DNA of 64,000 bases from Stappia sediminis (GCF_009826895.1 NZ_WUMV01000003.1:1004991-1068990), one strand, 5' to 3'; counted from the stretch's first letter, positions 17,161 through 25,869 are shown. Notes: a model not told the origin generated them from the letters alone. Made by a program: numbers and translations.

Positions 17161-18164
17161 TGCTCGATCTTGCCGATATTCTGGCAGCGCGGCGCACGAT
17201 CTCCGGCACGGTGGCGCGTACCCCGCTCGTGCCCTCGCTTCACATGGGCTCGGTCGCCGGGCAGGACTTTCTGTTGAAGCTTGAGAATACGCAGCCGATA
17301 GGGGCTTTCAAGCTGCGCGGGGCGGTCAATGCCGTCTTCAACCTTGGCGATGGGGCCAGGGGCGTGACCTGCTGTTCCACCGGCAACCACGGGCGCGGCG
17401 TGGCTTACGCGGCGCGCGCGCGAGGCATTCCGGCGGTTATTTGCATGTCCTCGCTCGTGCCGCAAACGAAGGTCGACGGCATCAGGGCGCTGGGCGCGGA
17501 TGTGCGGATCACCGGCAGGAGCCAGGACGATGCGCTTGCCGAAAGCCTCAGGCTTTGCGAAGCCGAAGGCCTTACCGAGATCTCGCCTTTCGACGATCCT
17601 TACGTGATCGCCGGGCAGGGCACCATCGGCCTTGAGCTTTTCGAGGATCGGCCGGATCTCGACACGATCCTTGTTCCCCTTTCCGGCGGCGGGCTTGCGG
17701 GCGGCGTCGCGCGCGCGGCGAAGGCCATCAAGCCGGATGTGAAGGTCATCGGCGTTTCGATGGACCGGGGCGCGGCCATGCACGCCTCGCTCCTCGCCGG
17801 TCATCCGGTGGAGGTGGAGGAGGTGGCAAGCCTCGCGGATTCGCTTGGCGGCGGCATCGGCCTTGAAAATCGCCTGTCCTTCGCCCTTTGCCGGGACTAT
17901 CTCGACGATGTGGTGCTGGTCACGGAAGAAGAGATCTACCGCGCCATGCAGACGCTTTACTATGAGGACAGGATCGTCGCGGAAGGCGCCTGCGTCGTCG
18001 GCATCGCCGCCATGCAGTCCGGCAAGCTGCCGAAGCCCAAAGGGCCGGTCGCGACCATCATCACCGGCCGCAATGTCGATATGGAAGTCTTTACGCAGGT
18101 CGTCACGGGTCGGGACGTGACCTTGGGCGATCTGACCATCAAGGGACGGCGCTATGGCGCATGA
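17160..18164 (+). CDS. eutB: Hydroxyectoine utilisation dehydratase (threonine dehydratase-like)
   Basis: A 334-residue PLP enzyme of fold type II, similar to threonine/serine dehydratases. The PLP lysine lies in NTQPIGAFKLRGAVNA, and the glycine loop for the phosphate is VPLSGGGLAGGVA; CCSTGNHGRGVAYAA is the substrate loop. In hydroxyectoine breakdown EutB is thought to dehydrate or convert the hydroxylated diaminobutyrate intermediate, together with EutC. Position within ehuBCDA-eutBC, with a 1-base overlap to ehuA and an 11-base overlap into eutC, supports the name. Confidence 0.82.
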   Translation: MLDLADILAARRTISGTVARTPLVPSLHMGSVAGQDFLLKLENTQPIGAFKLRGAVNAVFNLGDGARGVTCCSTGNHGRGVAYAARARGIPAVICMSSLVPQTKVDGIRALGADVRITGRSQDDALAESLRLCEAEGLTEISPFDDPYVIAGQGTIGLELFEDRPDLDTILVPLSGGGLAGGVARAAKAIKPDVKVIGVSMDRGAAMHASLLAGHPVEVEEVASLADSLGGGIGLENRLSFALCRDYLDDVVLVTEEEIYRAMQTLYYEDRIVAEGACVVGIAAMQSGKLPKPKGPVATIITGRNVDMEVFTQVVTGRDVTLGDLTIKGRRYGA

Positions 18165-19146
18165 CATCAAGATCCTGACCGAAGCCGAACTTCGCGAGGC
18201 GGTAAAGCTCGACCTTGCGGCCATAGACGTCGTGGAGCGGGCGTTCGCCGCGCTCGCCACCGGCAAGGTGGTCATGCCGCCGATACTCTCCATGGAGATC
18301 GAGGAGGCGAACGGCGAGGTCGACGTCAAGACGGCCTATATTCCCGGGTTCGACGGGTTCGCGATCAAGGTCAGCCCCGGCTTCTTCGACAATCCGAAAC
18401 TGGGTCTCCCCAGCCTCAACGGGTTGATGGTCCTGTTTTCGGCAAAGACCGGCCTCGTGGAGGCGCTCTTTCTCGACAATGGCTACCTGACGGATGTTCG
18501 CACGGCAGCTGCGGGCGCCGTCGCCGCGCGCCACATGGCGCCGGAAGTCGTGAAAACGGCAGGTGCCATCGGCACAGGCGTGCAGGCGAGATTGCAGATC
18601 GAGGCGGCGCACCTCGTCCGCCCCTTCTCGCGCGTTCTCGTCTGGGGCCGTGACATGGCGAAGGCGGAAGCCTGCGCTGCCGATATTTCGCGGAAGCTCG
18701 GAATCGAAGCGCGGGCAGAGGCCGATCCCGCCCGCCTTGTCGCCGAAAGCCAGCTTGTCGTGACGACGACACCCTCTCGCGAGCCCGTCTTCAAGGCGGA
18801 TTGGCTGCATCCGGGCCTTCACGTAACGGCGATGGGCTCGGACCAGGGCGAGAAGAACGAGATCGAGCCGCGCGCCCTTGTCGAGGCGAGCGCCTATATC
18901 TGCGACCGGGTTTCGCAGTGCGAGGCGCTGGGCGAACTCAGGACGGCGATCGCGGCCGGGCTCTGGAGTGGCGACATGCCGGCCGAACTCGGCGCGGTCG
19001 TCACCGGTGCGGTTCCCGCGCGCCGCTCGGCGCAAGACATCACGATTTGCGACCTGACGGGCACCGGCGCTCAGGATACGGCGATCGCCACTCATGCGTT
19101 GGGCTGCGCGCTTGCGGCGGGCGCGGGCACGACCATACGCGCCTGA
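18154..19146 (+). CDS. eutC: Ectoine utilisation protein EutC (ornithine cyclodeaminase/mu-crystallin family)
   Basis: A 330-residue NAD-binding protein of the ornithine cyclodeaminase/mu-crystallin family. The nucleotide-binding region reads AGAIGTGVQARLQIEAAHLV; DNGYLTDVRTAAAGAVAARH is the typical block before it. EutC is thought to act with EutB on hydroxyectoine-derived intermediates. It begins 11 bases before the eutB stop. No eutA (Asp/Glu racemase-like) gene is present next to it, unlike in S. meliloti. Confidence 0.82.
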   Translation: MAHDIKILTEAELREAVKLDLAAIDVVERAFAALATGKVVMPPILSMEIEEANGEVDVKTAYIPGFDGFAIKVSPGFFDNPKLGLPSLNGLMVLFSAKTGLVEALFLDNGYLTDVRTAAAGAVAARHMAPEVVKTAGAIGTGVQARLQIEAAHLVRPFSRVLVWGRDMAKAEACAADISRKLGIEARAEADPARLVAESQLVVTTTPSREPVFKADWLHPGLHVTAMGSDQGEKNEIEPRALVEASAYICDRVSQCEALGELRTAIAAGLWSGDMPAELGAVVTGAVPARRSAQDITICDLTGTGAQDTAIATHALGCALAAGAGTTIRA

Positions 19147-19191
19147 GGTCAGGGGTAAGATCCTGGGGTTTTCGGCTTTGAGGGCTGGAAG

Positions 19192-20406
19192 ATGTACGCA
19201 AACCCGTTTTCAGATGAAGAGCTTGCCCGCAGGCATGCCGCCGTGCGCGCCGAAATCGAGGCGCGGGATCTCGATCTCATCATGCTCTCGACGCCGGAGA
19301 ATATTTTCTATCTCACCGGCCTCGATCACTGGGGGTACTTCGCGCCTCATCTGCTGATCGTCCCGGCGGAAGGGCAAATGGTGCTCATCACCCGCGCCAT
19401 GGAGCGGGTCACCATCGCCCATCAGGTGCGGAACGCTCTCTTCGAGGGCCATTCCGACAGCGAGACGGCGGCCGACATGGCCGTGCGCCATCTCCAGACG
19501 CGCCCGACCGCGCAGCGCCGCCAGCGTGAAACGCTGGAGCAGGCGGAAGACGTGATCGCCGGCCTGCCGGGCCGCACGCGGCGCATCGGCATGGAAACAT
19601 GGTCCTCCGGTCATTCATATGGTTTCGGGCGTGCCTTGCGCGACAGCCTGGATGACGTGGAATGGGTTGACGTAACCGGCCTTGTCGATGAATTGCGGCT
19701 CGTGAAATCTCCCGAAGAGCAGGAGATGATGCGCCGCGCGGCGCTTGCTGGCGATGCCGGCACGCAGGCCGCGATTGCCGCCATTCACGACGGCGCATCG
19801 GAAATGGACGTGGCGGCGGAATGCCTTGCCGCGATGACGCGCGCGGGCGGTACGCCTCCCGGCTTCGGCCCGTTCATCCGCCCGGATGCGCGCATGGCCG
19901 AAGAGCATACGACCTGGGGTCAGGGCACGTATCGTTCCGGAGAGCGCGTGTTTCTCGAAATCGCGGGCTGCGTTGCCCGTTACAACGCCCCGCAGGGGCG
20001 TCTCGTCCACATCGGCGGAATACCTGACGAGGATGCCGAAATGGCGGAAATCGCAAAGTCGGCTTTCCAGGCGATACTTGACGGGCTTCGTCCGGGCGTA
20101 AGGGCGCGCGATGTTTACGATGCCTGGCAGCAGGTGGTCGATGATGCCGGCATGCCGCAGTACCGGCGTCACCACTGCGGGTATCTGGTCGGCATCGGCT
20201 TTCCGCCGTCGTGGACCGGGGGAAACCGCGTCACGGGGCTTCGTCACGACAGCGATCTCGTGATCCGGGAAGGCATGACGTTTCACGCCATGTCCTGGTT
20301 CACGGAGACGGGACGGGGAAATTTCTTCGTCTCCAACACCGTTCTCCTGGGGCCGAACGGCGCCGAAGTGCTGACAAAAACGCCGCCGGGGCCTACAGGT
20401 GTCTGA
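19192..20406 (+). CDS. M24 family metallopeptidase-like hydrolase, second ectoine-cluster copy
   Basis: A 404-residue creatinase/prolidase-fold protein that sits where eutD lies in many ectoine clusters. The N-terminal domain has LSTPENIFYLTGLDHWGYF; the catalytic-fold domain has VFLEIAGCVARYNAPQGR, YRRHHCGYLVGIGFPPSW and EGMTFHAMSWF. It is a diverged paralogue of the DoeA candidate at 12592 and may act on hydroxyectoine or a later intermediate; the split of labour between the two is unknown. It lies 45 bases after eutC and 27 bases before asnC. Confidence 0.8.
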   Translation: MYANPFSDEELARRHAAVRAEIEARDLDLIMLSTPENIFYLTGLDHWGYFAPHLLIVPAEGQMVLITRAMERVTIAHQVRNALFEGHSDSETAADMAVRHLQTRPTAQRRQRETLEQAEDVIAGLPGRTRRIGMETWSSGHSYGFGRALRDSLDDVEWVDVTGLVDELRLVKSPEEQEMMRRAALAGDAGTQAAIAAIHDGASEMDVAAECLAAMTRAGGTPPGFGPFIRPDARMAEEHTTWGQGTYRSGERVFLEIAGCVARYNAPQGRLVHIGGIPDEDAEMAEIAKSAFQAILDGLRPGVRARDVYDAWQQVVDDAGMPQYRRHHCGYLVGIGFPPSWTGGNRVTGLRHDSDLVIREGMTFHAMSWFTETGRGNFFVSNTVLLGPNGAEVLTKTPPGPTGV

Positions 20407-20433
20407 ACGTTCAATTCGTTTCGGACCGGTGAC

Positions 20434-20952
20434 ATGCTGAGGCTCGACGACCGCGACATCCAGATATTGAAGGTGCTTTCCGCCGAGGGGCGGATTTCGA
20501 AGGCCGATCTCGCGCGCCGCGTGAACCTGAGCCCAAGCCCCTGCTGGGAGCGGCTGAAGCGGCTTGAGGAGGCCGGCGTGATTGCCGGTTATCACGCGGA
20601 AGTTTCGCTCAAGAAGGTCGCCCCGCATGTGGTCGTCTTCGTCGCCGCCGAGCTTGAAAGCCATCGCTCGGAAAATTTTCAGGCGTTTGAGCGCGCCGTT
20701 CAGCGGCATGAGGAAATCGTCGCCTGCTGGGCGCTTGGCGGCGGCTTCGACTATCTCTTGCAGATCGTTGCCCGCGATATCGACAGCTACCAGCGCCTGA
20801 TCGACCAGTTGCTGGAATCGAATCTCGGGCTCGCGCGCTATTTCACCTATATCGTGACGAAACCGGTCAAGAGCGGAAACGCCATGCCCTTCGAAACGCT
20901 CATGCCGGATATCGGCATTCCGAAGAACGTCACCTCGGACAAGGAGAAGTAA
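20434..20952 (+). CDS. Lrp/AsnC-family regulator (AsnC/DoeX type)
   Basis: A 172-residue regulator with an N-terminal helix-turn-helix (GRISKADLARRVNLSPSPCWERLKRLEEAG, shown in part: ADLARRVNLSPSPCWERL) and a C-terminal RAM domain (CWALGGGFDYLLQIVARDID). AsnC-type proteins are regular members of ectoine catabolic clusters (DoeX in Halomonas). It follows the second M24 gene closely, and the dehydrogenase/aminotransferase genes come after an interval that holds a repeat and a miniature element. Confidence 0.85.
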   Translation: MLRLDDRDIQILKVLSAEGRISKADLARRVNLSPSPCWERLKRLEEAGVIAGYHAEVSLKKVAPHVVVFVAAELESHRSENFQAFERAVQRHEEIVACWALGGGFDYLLQIVARDIDSYQRLIDQLLESNLGLARYFTYIVTKPVKSGNAMPFETLMPDIGIPKNVTSDKEK

Positions 20953-21004
20953 CACCGATTTCCGATGTTTGTGATTTTGGCCTGCGGGTGGAAACGAGGC
21001 TCCG

Positions 21005-21060
21005 TTCACCTCTCCCCTGGTGGGAGAGGTCGGCGCGAAATGCGCCGGGTGAGGGGGGGA
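21005..21060. repeat. Rhizobiales-type intergenic palindromic repeat
   Basis: GC-rich nested inverted repeat: CACCTCTCCC / GGTGAGGGG outer parts around a CGGCGC-GAAAT-GCGCCG hairpin. Sequences of this type are scattered between genes in many Rhizobiales genomes. It may act as a transcription barrier after asnC. Confidence 0.6.
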
Positions 21061-21230
21061 GAGTGATTTCAGTCTGAGGAATTAGCAACTTTTAGGCTCG
21101 CTTCAGAACAAACCACTCTTTCGCCCCGTCAAAAAAGCCGATCCTTCGGCGCATAACGCCAAGTTCGAAAAAACCGTCTGCGATAAATCGCTTAGCCTCC
21201 CGCCAACTCGAAATGAAGGGAGCGGGACTA

Positions 21231-21494
21231 GGTCATGGCCCCACAAATAAGGTTGAAATGGTATGTGCGGATTTGTTCGGATACGAGGCGCAAGCCTGCA
21301 GGAAACCATCCGGTTTTCAAAGGTTTGCAACGACGTTGCCGGGCAAATCCGCCATATCCGGAAAGGACGCGCAAACGGCTTCGACCTGCCACGTCGAAGC
21401 GCTTGACCGGGTGGCAGACCCGCTCCGCGCGCTCCTCCTTGCAGCTCTTTGCCGTTTATAGCGCCATTCCAGCCTTATTTGTGGGGGCATGACC
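21231..21494. mobile_element. Miniature inverted-repeat element, copy 2 (264 bp)
   Basis: Terminal inverted repeats begin GGTCATG and share CCCCACAAATAAGG with one substitution between ends. The flanks are CTA on the left and TTA on the right. The interior matches the reverse complement of the element at 3222-3484 over its whole length, for example GAAATGGTATG, GGATACGAGG and GACCCGCTCCGCGC. No transposase is encoded. The right end lies 2 bases before the dehydrogenase start codon, so the element now supplies that gene's leader. Confidence 0.78.
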
Positions 21495-21496
21495 TT

Positions 21497-22972
21497 ATGT
21501 CCGTTGCGCAGATGACCGCAGCTTCGCGGATCGCCGATCCGCGGCTTTTTCGCCAGTTTTCCTATATCGGCGGCAAATGGACGGCCTCTGAAAGCGGCGC
21601 GTCGATCCGCGTGACCAACCCTGCCGACGGCGGTTGGGTCGGCGAGGTGGCAAACTTGTCTGCCGAAGAAAGCGTTGCCGCCGTCGATGCCGCCGAGGCT
21701 GCCTTTCCCGAATGGGCGGCCCTCCTGCCGCAGGAGCGTTCCGCGATCCTGCGCCGCTGGTTTGCGCTTCTCATCGAAAACCGTGAGGACCTTGCCGTCC
21801 TCATGACGCTGGAGCAGGGCAAGCCCCTGTCCGAAGCGCGCGGCGAGATCGACTATGCCGCTTCCTTCATCGAATTTTACGCGGAAGAGGCCAAGCGTCC
21901 GAACATCGAGGGCGTGACCTCCCACCTGAGCGATGCCGAGGTCGAACTCTGGCGCGAGCCGGTCGGCGTCGCGGCCCTCGTTTGTCCGTGGAATTTCCCT
22001 TCCGCGATGATCACGCGCAAGGCTGCCGCTGCCCTTGCCGCGGGCTGCACCGTTGTCGTCCATCCCTCGCATGAAACGCCGTTTTCCGGCCTTGCGCTCG
22101 CAGAACTGGCTGAGCGCGCCGGCATTCCGAAGGGCGTCTTCAACGTTGTCACAGGCAACGCCGCGACCGTCGTCGAGCCCTGGACGCGCGATCCCCGCGT
22201 GCGCGCCTTTTCCTTCACCGGGTCGACGCCGGTCGGCAAGCTGCTTTACCGTCAATGCGCCGAAACGGTGAAGCATCTGGTGCTGGAGCTTGGCGGCCAT
22301 GCGCCTTTCATCGTCTTCGCCGATGCCGATCTCGATCTTGCGGTCGAGGAGGCGGTCAAGGCGAAATTCGCCACTTCGGGACAGGACTGCCTCGGTGCCA
22401 ACCGCTTCTTCGTGGAGCGCAGCGTCTATGACGCGTTCTGCGAACGTTTCGCCGAGCGCACGAGCGAGCTTTCCGTCGCGAACGGCCTTGAGGATCCGGA
22501 CATCGGCCCGCTCATCAACGAAAAGGCGGTGAAGAAACAGGAAGAGCATGTCGAGGATGCGCTCCAGCGCGGCGCGAAGCTGCTTGCCGGCGGCCGGCGC
22601 CACAAGGCTGGCGATCTCTTCTTCGAGCCGACGGTGATCGGCGATGTGCCGTCCGATGCCCTCATCATGCATGAGGAAACCTTCGGCCCCGTCGCGGCGA
22701 TCGCCCCTTTCGACACGGAAGAAGAGGTGCTCAAGCGCGCCAACGATACCGAATACGGCCTGATCGCCTATCTGCACACGCAGGATCCGCGCCGTATCTA
22801 CCGCGCAAGCCGCGCGCTGCAGTTCGGCATGGTCGCCGTCAACCGTACGAAGGTCACCGGCGCGCCCATTCCTTTCGGTGGGTTCAAGCAGTCGGGCCTC
22901 GGCCGCGAAGGCGCGCGCCTCGGTCTGGAGGCTTTCACGGAAGTGAAATACGTTTGCCGCGACTGGGCTTGA
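21497..22972 (+). CDS. NAD(P)-dependent succinate-semialdehyde/aspartate-semialdehyde dehydrogenase
   Basis: A 491-residue aldehyde dehydrogenase. Motifs are VCPWNFPSAMITRKAAAALA (cofactor), FTGSTPVGK, LELGGHAPFIVF (general-base Glu) and SGQDCLGANR (catalytic Cys), with EETFGPVAA near the end. In ectoine degradation this DoeC/Ssd-type enzyme oxidises the semialdehyde made by the adjacent aminotransferase. The ATG at 21497 directly abuts the miniature element; an ATG at 21512 (MTAASRIADP) is an alternative. No clean ribosome site is visible apart from GGGGG inside the element's terminal repeat. Confidence 0.87.
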   Translation: MSVAQMTAASRIADPRLFRQFSYIGGKWTASESGASIRVTNPADGGWVGEVANLSAEESVAAVDAAEAAFPEWAALLPQERSAILRRWFALLIENREDLAVLMTLEQGKPLSEARGEIDYAASFIEFYAEEAKRPNIEGVTSHLSDAEVELWREPVGVAALVCPWNFPSAMITRKAAAALAAGCTVVVHPSHETPFSGLALAELAERAGIPKGVFNVVTGNAATVVEPWTRDPRVRAFSFTGSTPVGKLLYRQCAETVKHLVLELGGHAPFIVFADADLDLAVEEAVKAKFATSGQDCLGANRFFVERSVYDAFCERFAERTSELSVANGLEDPDIGPLINEKAVKKQEEHVEDALQRGAKLLAGGRRHKAGDLFFEPTVIGDVPSDALIMHEETFGPVAAIAPFDTEEEVLKRANDTEYGLIAYLHTQDPRRIYRASRALQFGMVAVNRTKVTGAPIPFGGFKQSGLGREGARLGLEAFTEVKYVCRDWA

Positions 22973-23003
22973 AACAAATTTCTTGAAACGGGAGAAAAAC
23001 AAA

Positions 23004-24374
23004 ATGCTCAAGAACGACCAACTCGACCAATGGGACCGGGAGAATTTCTTCCACCCTTCCACGCATCTCGCCCAGCATGCGCGCGGCGAAAGCCCGAACC
23101 GCATCGTCACTGGCGGCAAGGGCGTTTACATCGAGGACCGTGACGGCACCCGCCTGCTCGACGGTTTCGCCGGCCTTTACTGCGTGAACGTCGGTTACGG
23201 CCGCCAGGAGATCGCCGAGGCGATCGCCAATCAGGCGAAGGAGCTTGCCTATTACCACGCCTATGTCGGCCACGGCACGGAAGCCTCGATAACGCTTGCG
23301 AAGATGGTCGTCGAGCGCGCGCCGGCGAATATGTCCAAGGTCTATTTCGGCCTCGGCGGGTCGGATGCGAACGAGACCAATGTGAAGCTCGTCTGGTACT
23401 ACAACAACGTGCTTGGACGCCCGGAAAAGAAGAAGATCATCTCTCGCTGGCGCGGTTATCACGGCTCGGGGCTGATGACGGGCTCGCTCACCGGGCTTGA
23501 GCTCTTCCACAAGAAGTTCGACCTGCCGTTTTCGACCGTGCTTCACACCGTCGCGCCGCATTACCTGCACCGTCCGGACCTTTCCATGAGCGAGGCGGAT
23601 TTCGTCGCCTATTGCGTGTCCGAGCTTGAGGCGCTGATCGAGCGGGAAGGGGCGGATACCATCGCCGCCTTCATCGGCGAGCCGGTGCTGGGCACGGGCG
23701 GTATCGTGCCCCCGCCCGCCGGCTACTGGGAAGCGATCCAGAAGGTGCTGAAGAAGCACGATATTCTTTTGATCGCGGATGAGGTCGTCACCGGCTTCGG
23801 GCGTCTCGGTTCCATGTTCGGCTCCGCCCATTACGGCATCGAGGCGGATTTTATCACCATCGCCAAGGGCCTCACCTCGGCCTATGCGCCGCTGTCGGGC
23901 TCCATCGTTTCGGACCGCGTCTGGAAAGTGCTGGAACAGGGCACGGACGAGTTCGGCGCCATCGGTCACGGCTGGACTTATTCGGCACACCCCATCGGTG
24001 CCGCGGCGGGCGTCGCCAACCTGAAGCTGATCGACGAGCTTGGCCTTGTGAAGAACGCGGGCGAAACCGGCGCATACTTCTCGGGCAAGCTGCGCGATGC
24101 CCTGTCGGCGCACAAAAACGTCGCCGAAGTGCGCGGCGAAGGCATGCTGGCGGCGGTTGAATTCGTGGAAGACAAGCCCTCGCGCACGTTCTTCGATCCG
24201 TCGAAGAAGGTCGGCCCGGCCGTTGCCGGCGCGCTCTTGAAGGAAGGCGTCATCGGCCGCGCCATGCCGCAGGGCGATATCCTTGGTTTCGCCCCGCCGC
24301 TCACGCTCTCGAAGGCGGAAGCCGACGAGATCGTCGCCAAGACGGTCAAGGCGGTCGCAAGCGTCCTTGGCTAG
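23004..24374 (+). CDS. doeD: Class III aminotransferase, DoeD-type (diaminobutyrate transaminase)
   Basis: A 456-residue omega-aminotransferase. Key blocks are LDGFAGLYCVNVGYG, RWRGYHGSGLMTGSLTG, LIADEVVTGFGRLG (PLP-binding Asp) and ITIAKGLTSAYAPLSG (PLP lysine). In ectoine clusters DoeD/Atf converts 2,4-diaminobutyrate to aspartate semialdehyde, which the neighbouring dehydrogenase oxidises to aspartate. It starts 31 bases after the dehydrogenase stop with GGGAG before the ATG. General omega-aminotransferase activity on other amines is the alternative. Confidence 0.83.
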   Translation: MLKNDQLDQWDRENFFHPSTHLAQHARGESPNRIVTGGKGVYIEDRDGTRLLDGFAGLYCVNVGYGRQEIAEAIANQAKELAYYHAYVGHGTEASITLAKMVVERAPANMSKVYFGLGGSDANETNVKLVWYYNNVLGRPEKKKIISRWRGYHGSGLMTGSLTGLELFHKKFDLPFSTVLHTVAPHYLHRPDLSMSEADFVAYCVSELEALIEREGADTIAAFIGEPVLGTGGIVPPPAGYWEAIQKVLKKHDILLIADEVVTGFGRLGSMFGSAHYGIEADFITIAKGLTSAYAPLSGSIVSDRVWKVLEQGTDEFGAIGHGWTYSAHPIGAAAGVANLKLIDELGLVKNAGETGAYFSGKLRDALSAHKNVAEVRGEGMLAAVEFVEDKPSRTFFDPSKKVGPAVAGALLKEGVIGRAMPQGDILGFAPPLTLSKAEADEIVAKTVKAVASVLG

Positions 24375-24450
24375 CGAGATATGTTGGCGAGTGCCGGCGG
24401 CGTGGGTCTCCGGCATTTGCTACAGCGGAAAGCGTCCACTTCACGAAGAA

Positions 24451-24610
24451 CGTCATCCCGGCCCGCTTGCGCCTTAGCGCATCGCGAGAGCCGGGATCCA
24501 GCGCGTATGTCGCGCGACAGCGCGTCTTGAATTTTGTGCGGGCGTCGCCCGCAGCCGATTTCTGGATCCCGGATCAGCGGTCAGCTTTGCTTCCCTTGTC
24601 CGGGATGACG
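24451..24610. repeat. Rhizobiales intergenic repeat with CGTCATCCCGG ends
   Basis: The 160-base unit is bounded by CGTCATCCCGG and its exact complement CCGGGATGACG, with an inner pair CCGGGATCCAG / CTGGATCCCGG. Similar repeats are common between genes in Rhizobiales. It lies between the convergent aminotransferase and adaptor genes and may separate the two transcripts. Confidence 0.7.
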
Positions 24611-24639
24611 CCCCTCATATCGCGCCCCCCTTCGGCTCC

Positions 24640-25851
24640 TCAACCTCCCTCCGCCTCCCGGTCCTCCACCAGGCTCCCGTCGCTCAACAGGTCGTTGGGG
24701 TAGAGGATCACCGTATCGCCGTCGGCAAGCCCTTCCAGAACCTCCGCGTCGGATGAGTTCATGTGGCCGAGGCGAACTTTGCGCAAATCCGCCTTTCCAT
24801 CCACCACTGCGAAGACGGACCAGTTGCCATCGGAGCGGAAGATCGCGCCGATGGGCACCTGAAGAACGTTCTCGCCCGACCAGACGGTGAGGCGTGCGAA
24901 GACGCGGTAGCCGTGGCCAAGGCCTTCGGGAACCTCGTCGAGGTCGAGGATCACGTTGACGCGCTGTTCTTCGATGCCGAGCGCGGAAACCTTGGTGAAG
25001 GCGGCCGGGTCGATGCGCCGGACAGTCGCCTGAAGGTCTTTGTCGCCACCCCATTCGGTGATCGTGACCTTCGTTCCGGGTTTTATCTTCACCGCATCGC
25101 TTGAGAGAAGGTCGACGGCGATCTCAAGGTCCTTCGGGTCGCCGATGTCGACGAGCTTCGCGCCGGACGTTATGGCCTGCTCGCTTTCGGCGATCACGTC
25201 CAGCACCACGCCGTTCACAGGCGCGGTAATGTCCATGCAGCAGTCTTCGCCGGTCCGGCGCGTTTGCAGTTCGCGGGTCTCGGTGATGCGCGCGCGCGCG
25301 CTGTCGAGTTCCGCGTTCCTCAGGCGGATGTTCGCCTTGGCGCTTTCCACCTGGGCTTCCTGCAGTTGCACTGCGTTGTAGGCCTTCTCGAGCTGGCTTT
25401 GCGAGATGATGTTGGTGTTGGCGAGCTTGGAGGCGCGCTGATATTCCGACTTCGCCAGCGAAAGCGCGACCTCGGCGCGCGTCAGTTCCACCTCCGCGAC
25501 CTTGACGGCCGAGCGCGCGGCCTCCAGCGCCGCGAGAAGTTCGGTGCGCGTACGCTCGTCGAGGAACGGCGGGTCGAGCGGGCGGATCGAGGCGATGATC
25601 GTCTCATTGGCCTTCACGGCATCGCCTTCTTCCAGCTCGATGCGCTCCAGATGCCCGTCCATGGGCGAGGAAACGGTGTAGACGTCGCGAACGCGCGTTT
25701 CGCCTTCCTCGTTGATGGTTACCTGCATCGGCCCGGCGGTAACGCGGGCAATGTCGACGAGGATCGGCTTTTCCTTCAGCGCCATGTAGAAGCCGCCCGC
25801 GATGGCGATCGTAAGTGCGGTGAAGAAGAGGCGTTTCAGCCAAAGGCGCAT
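24640..25851 (-). CDS. HlyD/MacA-type periplasmic adaptor protein
   Basis: A 403-residue membrane-fusion protein. One N-terminal membrane anchor (LFFTALTIAIAGGFYMAL), then a biotinyl-lipoyl-like half motif (SSPMDGHLERIELEEGDAV), a long alpha-hairpin with coiled-coil character (about residues 110-215), the second half motif (MDITAPVNGVVLDV) and a beta-barrel domain. Such adaptors link inner-membrane pumps to the outer membrane. The ATG at 25851 follows GGGAAG. It is last in an operon of ATPase, permease and adaptor; no outer-membrane channel gene is present nearby. Confidence 0.85.
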   Translation of the reverse strand: MRLWLKRLFFTALTIAIAGGFYMALKEKPILVDIARVTAGPMQVTINEEGETRVRDVYTVSSPMDGHLERIELEEGDAVKANETIIASIRPLDPPFLDERTRTELLAALEAARSAVKVAEVELTRAEVALSLAKSEYQRASKLANTNIISQSQLEKAYNAVQLQEAQVESAKANIRLRNAELDSARARITETRELQTRRTGEDCCMDITAPVNGVVLDVIAESEQAITSGAKLVDIGDPKDLEIAVDLLSSDAVKIKPGTKVTITEWGGDKDLQATVRRIDPAAFTKVSALGIEEQRVNVILDLDEVPEGLGHGYRVFARLTVWSGENVLQVPIGAIFRSDGNWSVFAVVDGKADLRKVRLGHMNSSDAEVLEGLADGDTVILYPNDLLSDGSLVEDREAEGG

Positions 25852-25869
25852 TATCTGCTTCCCAATCAA

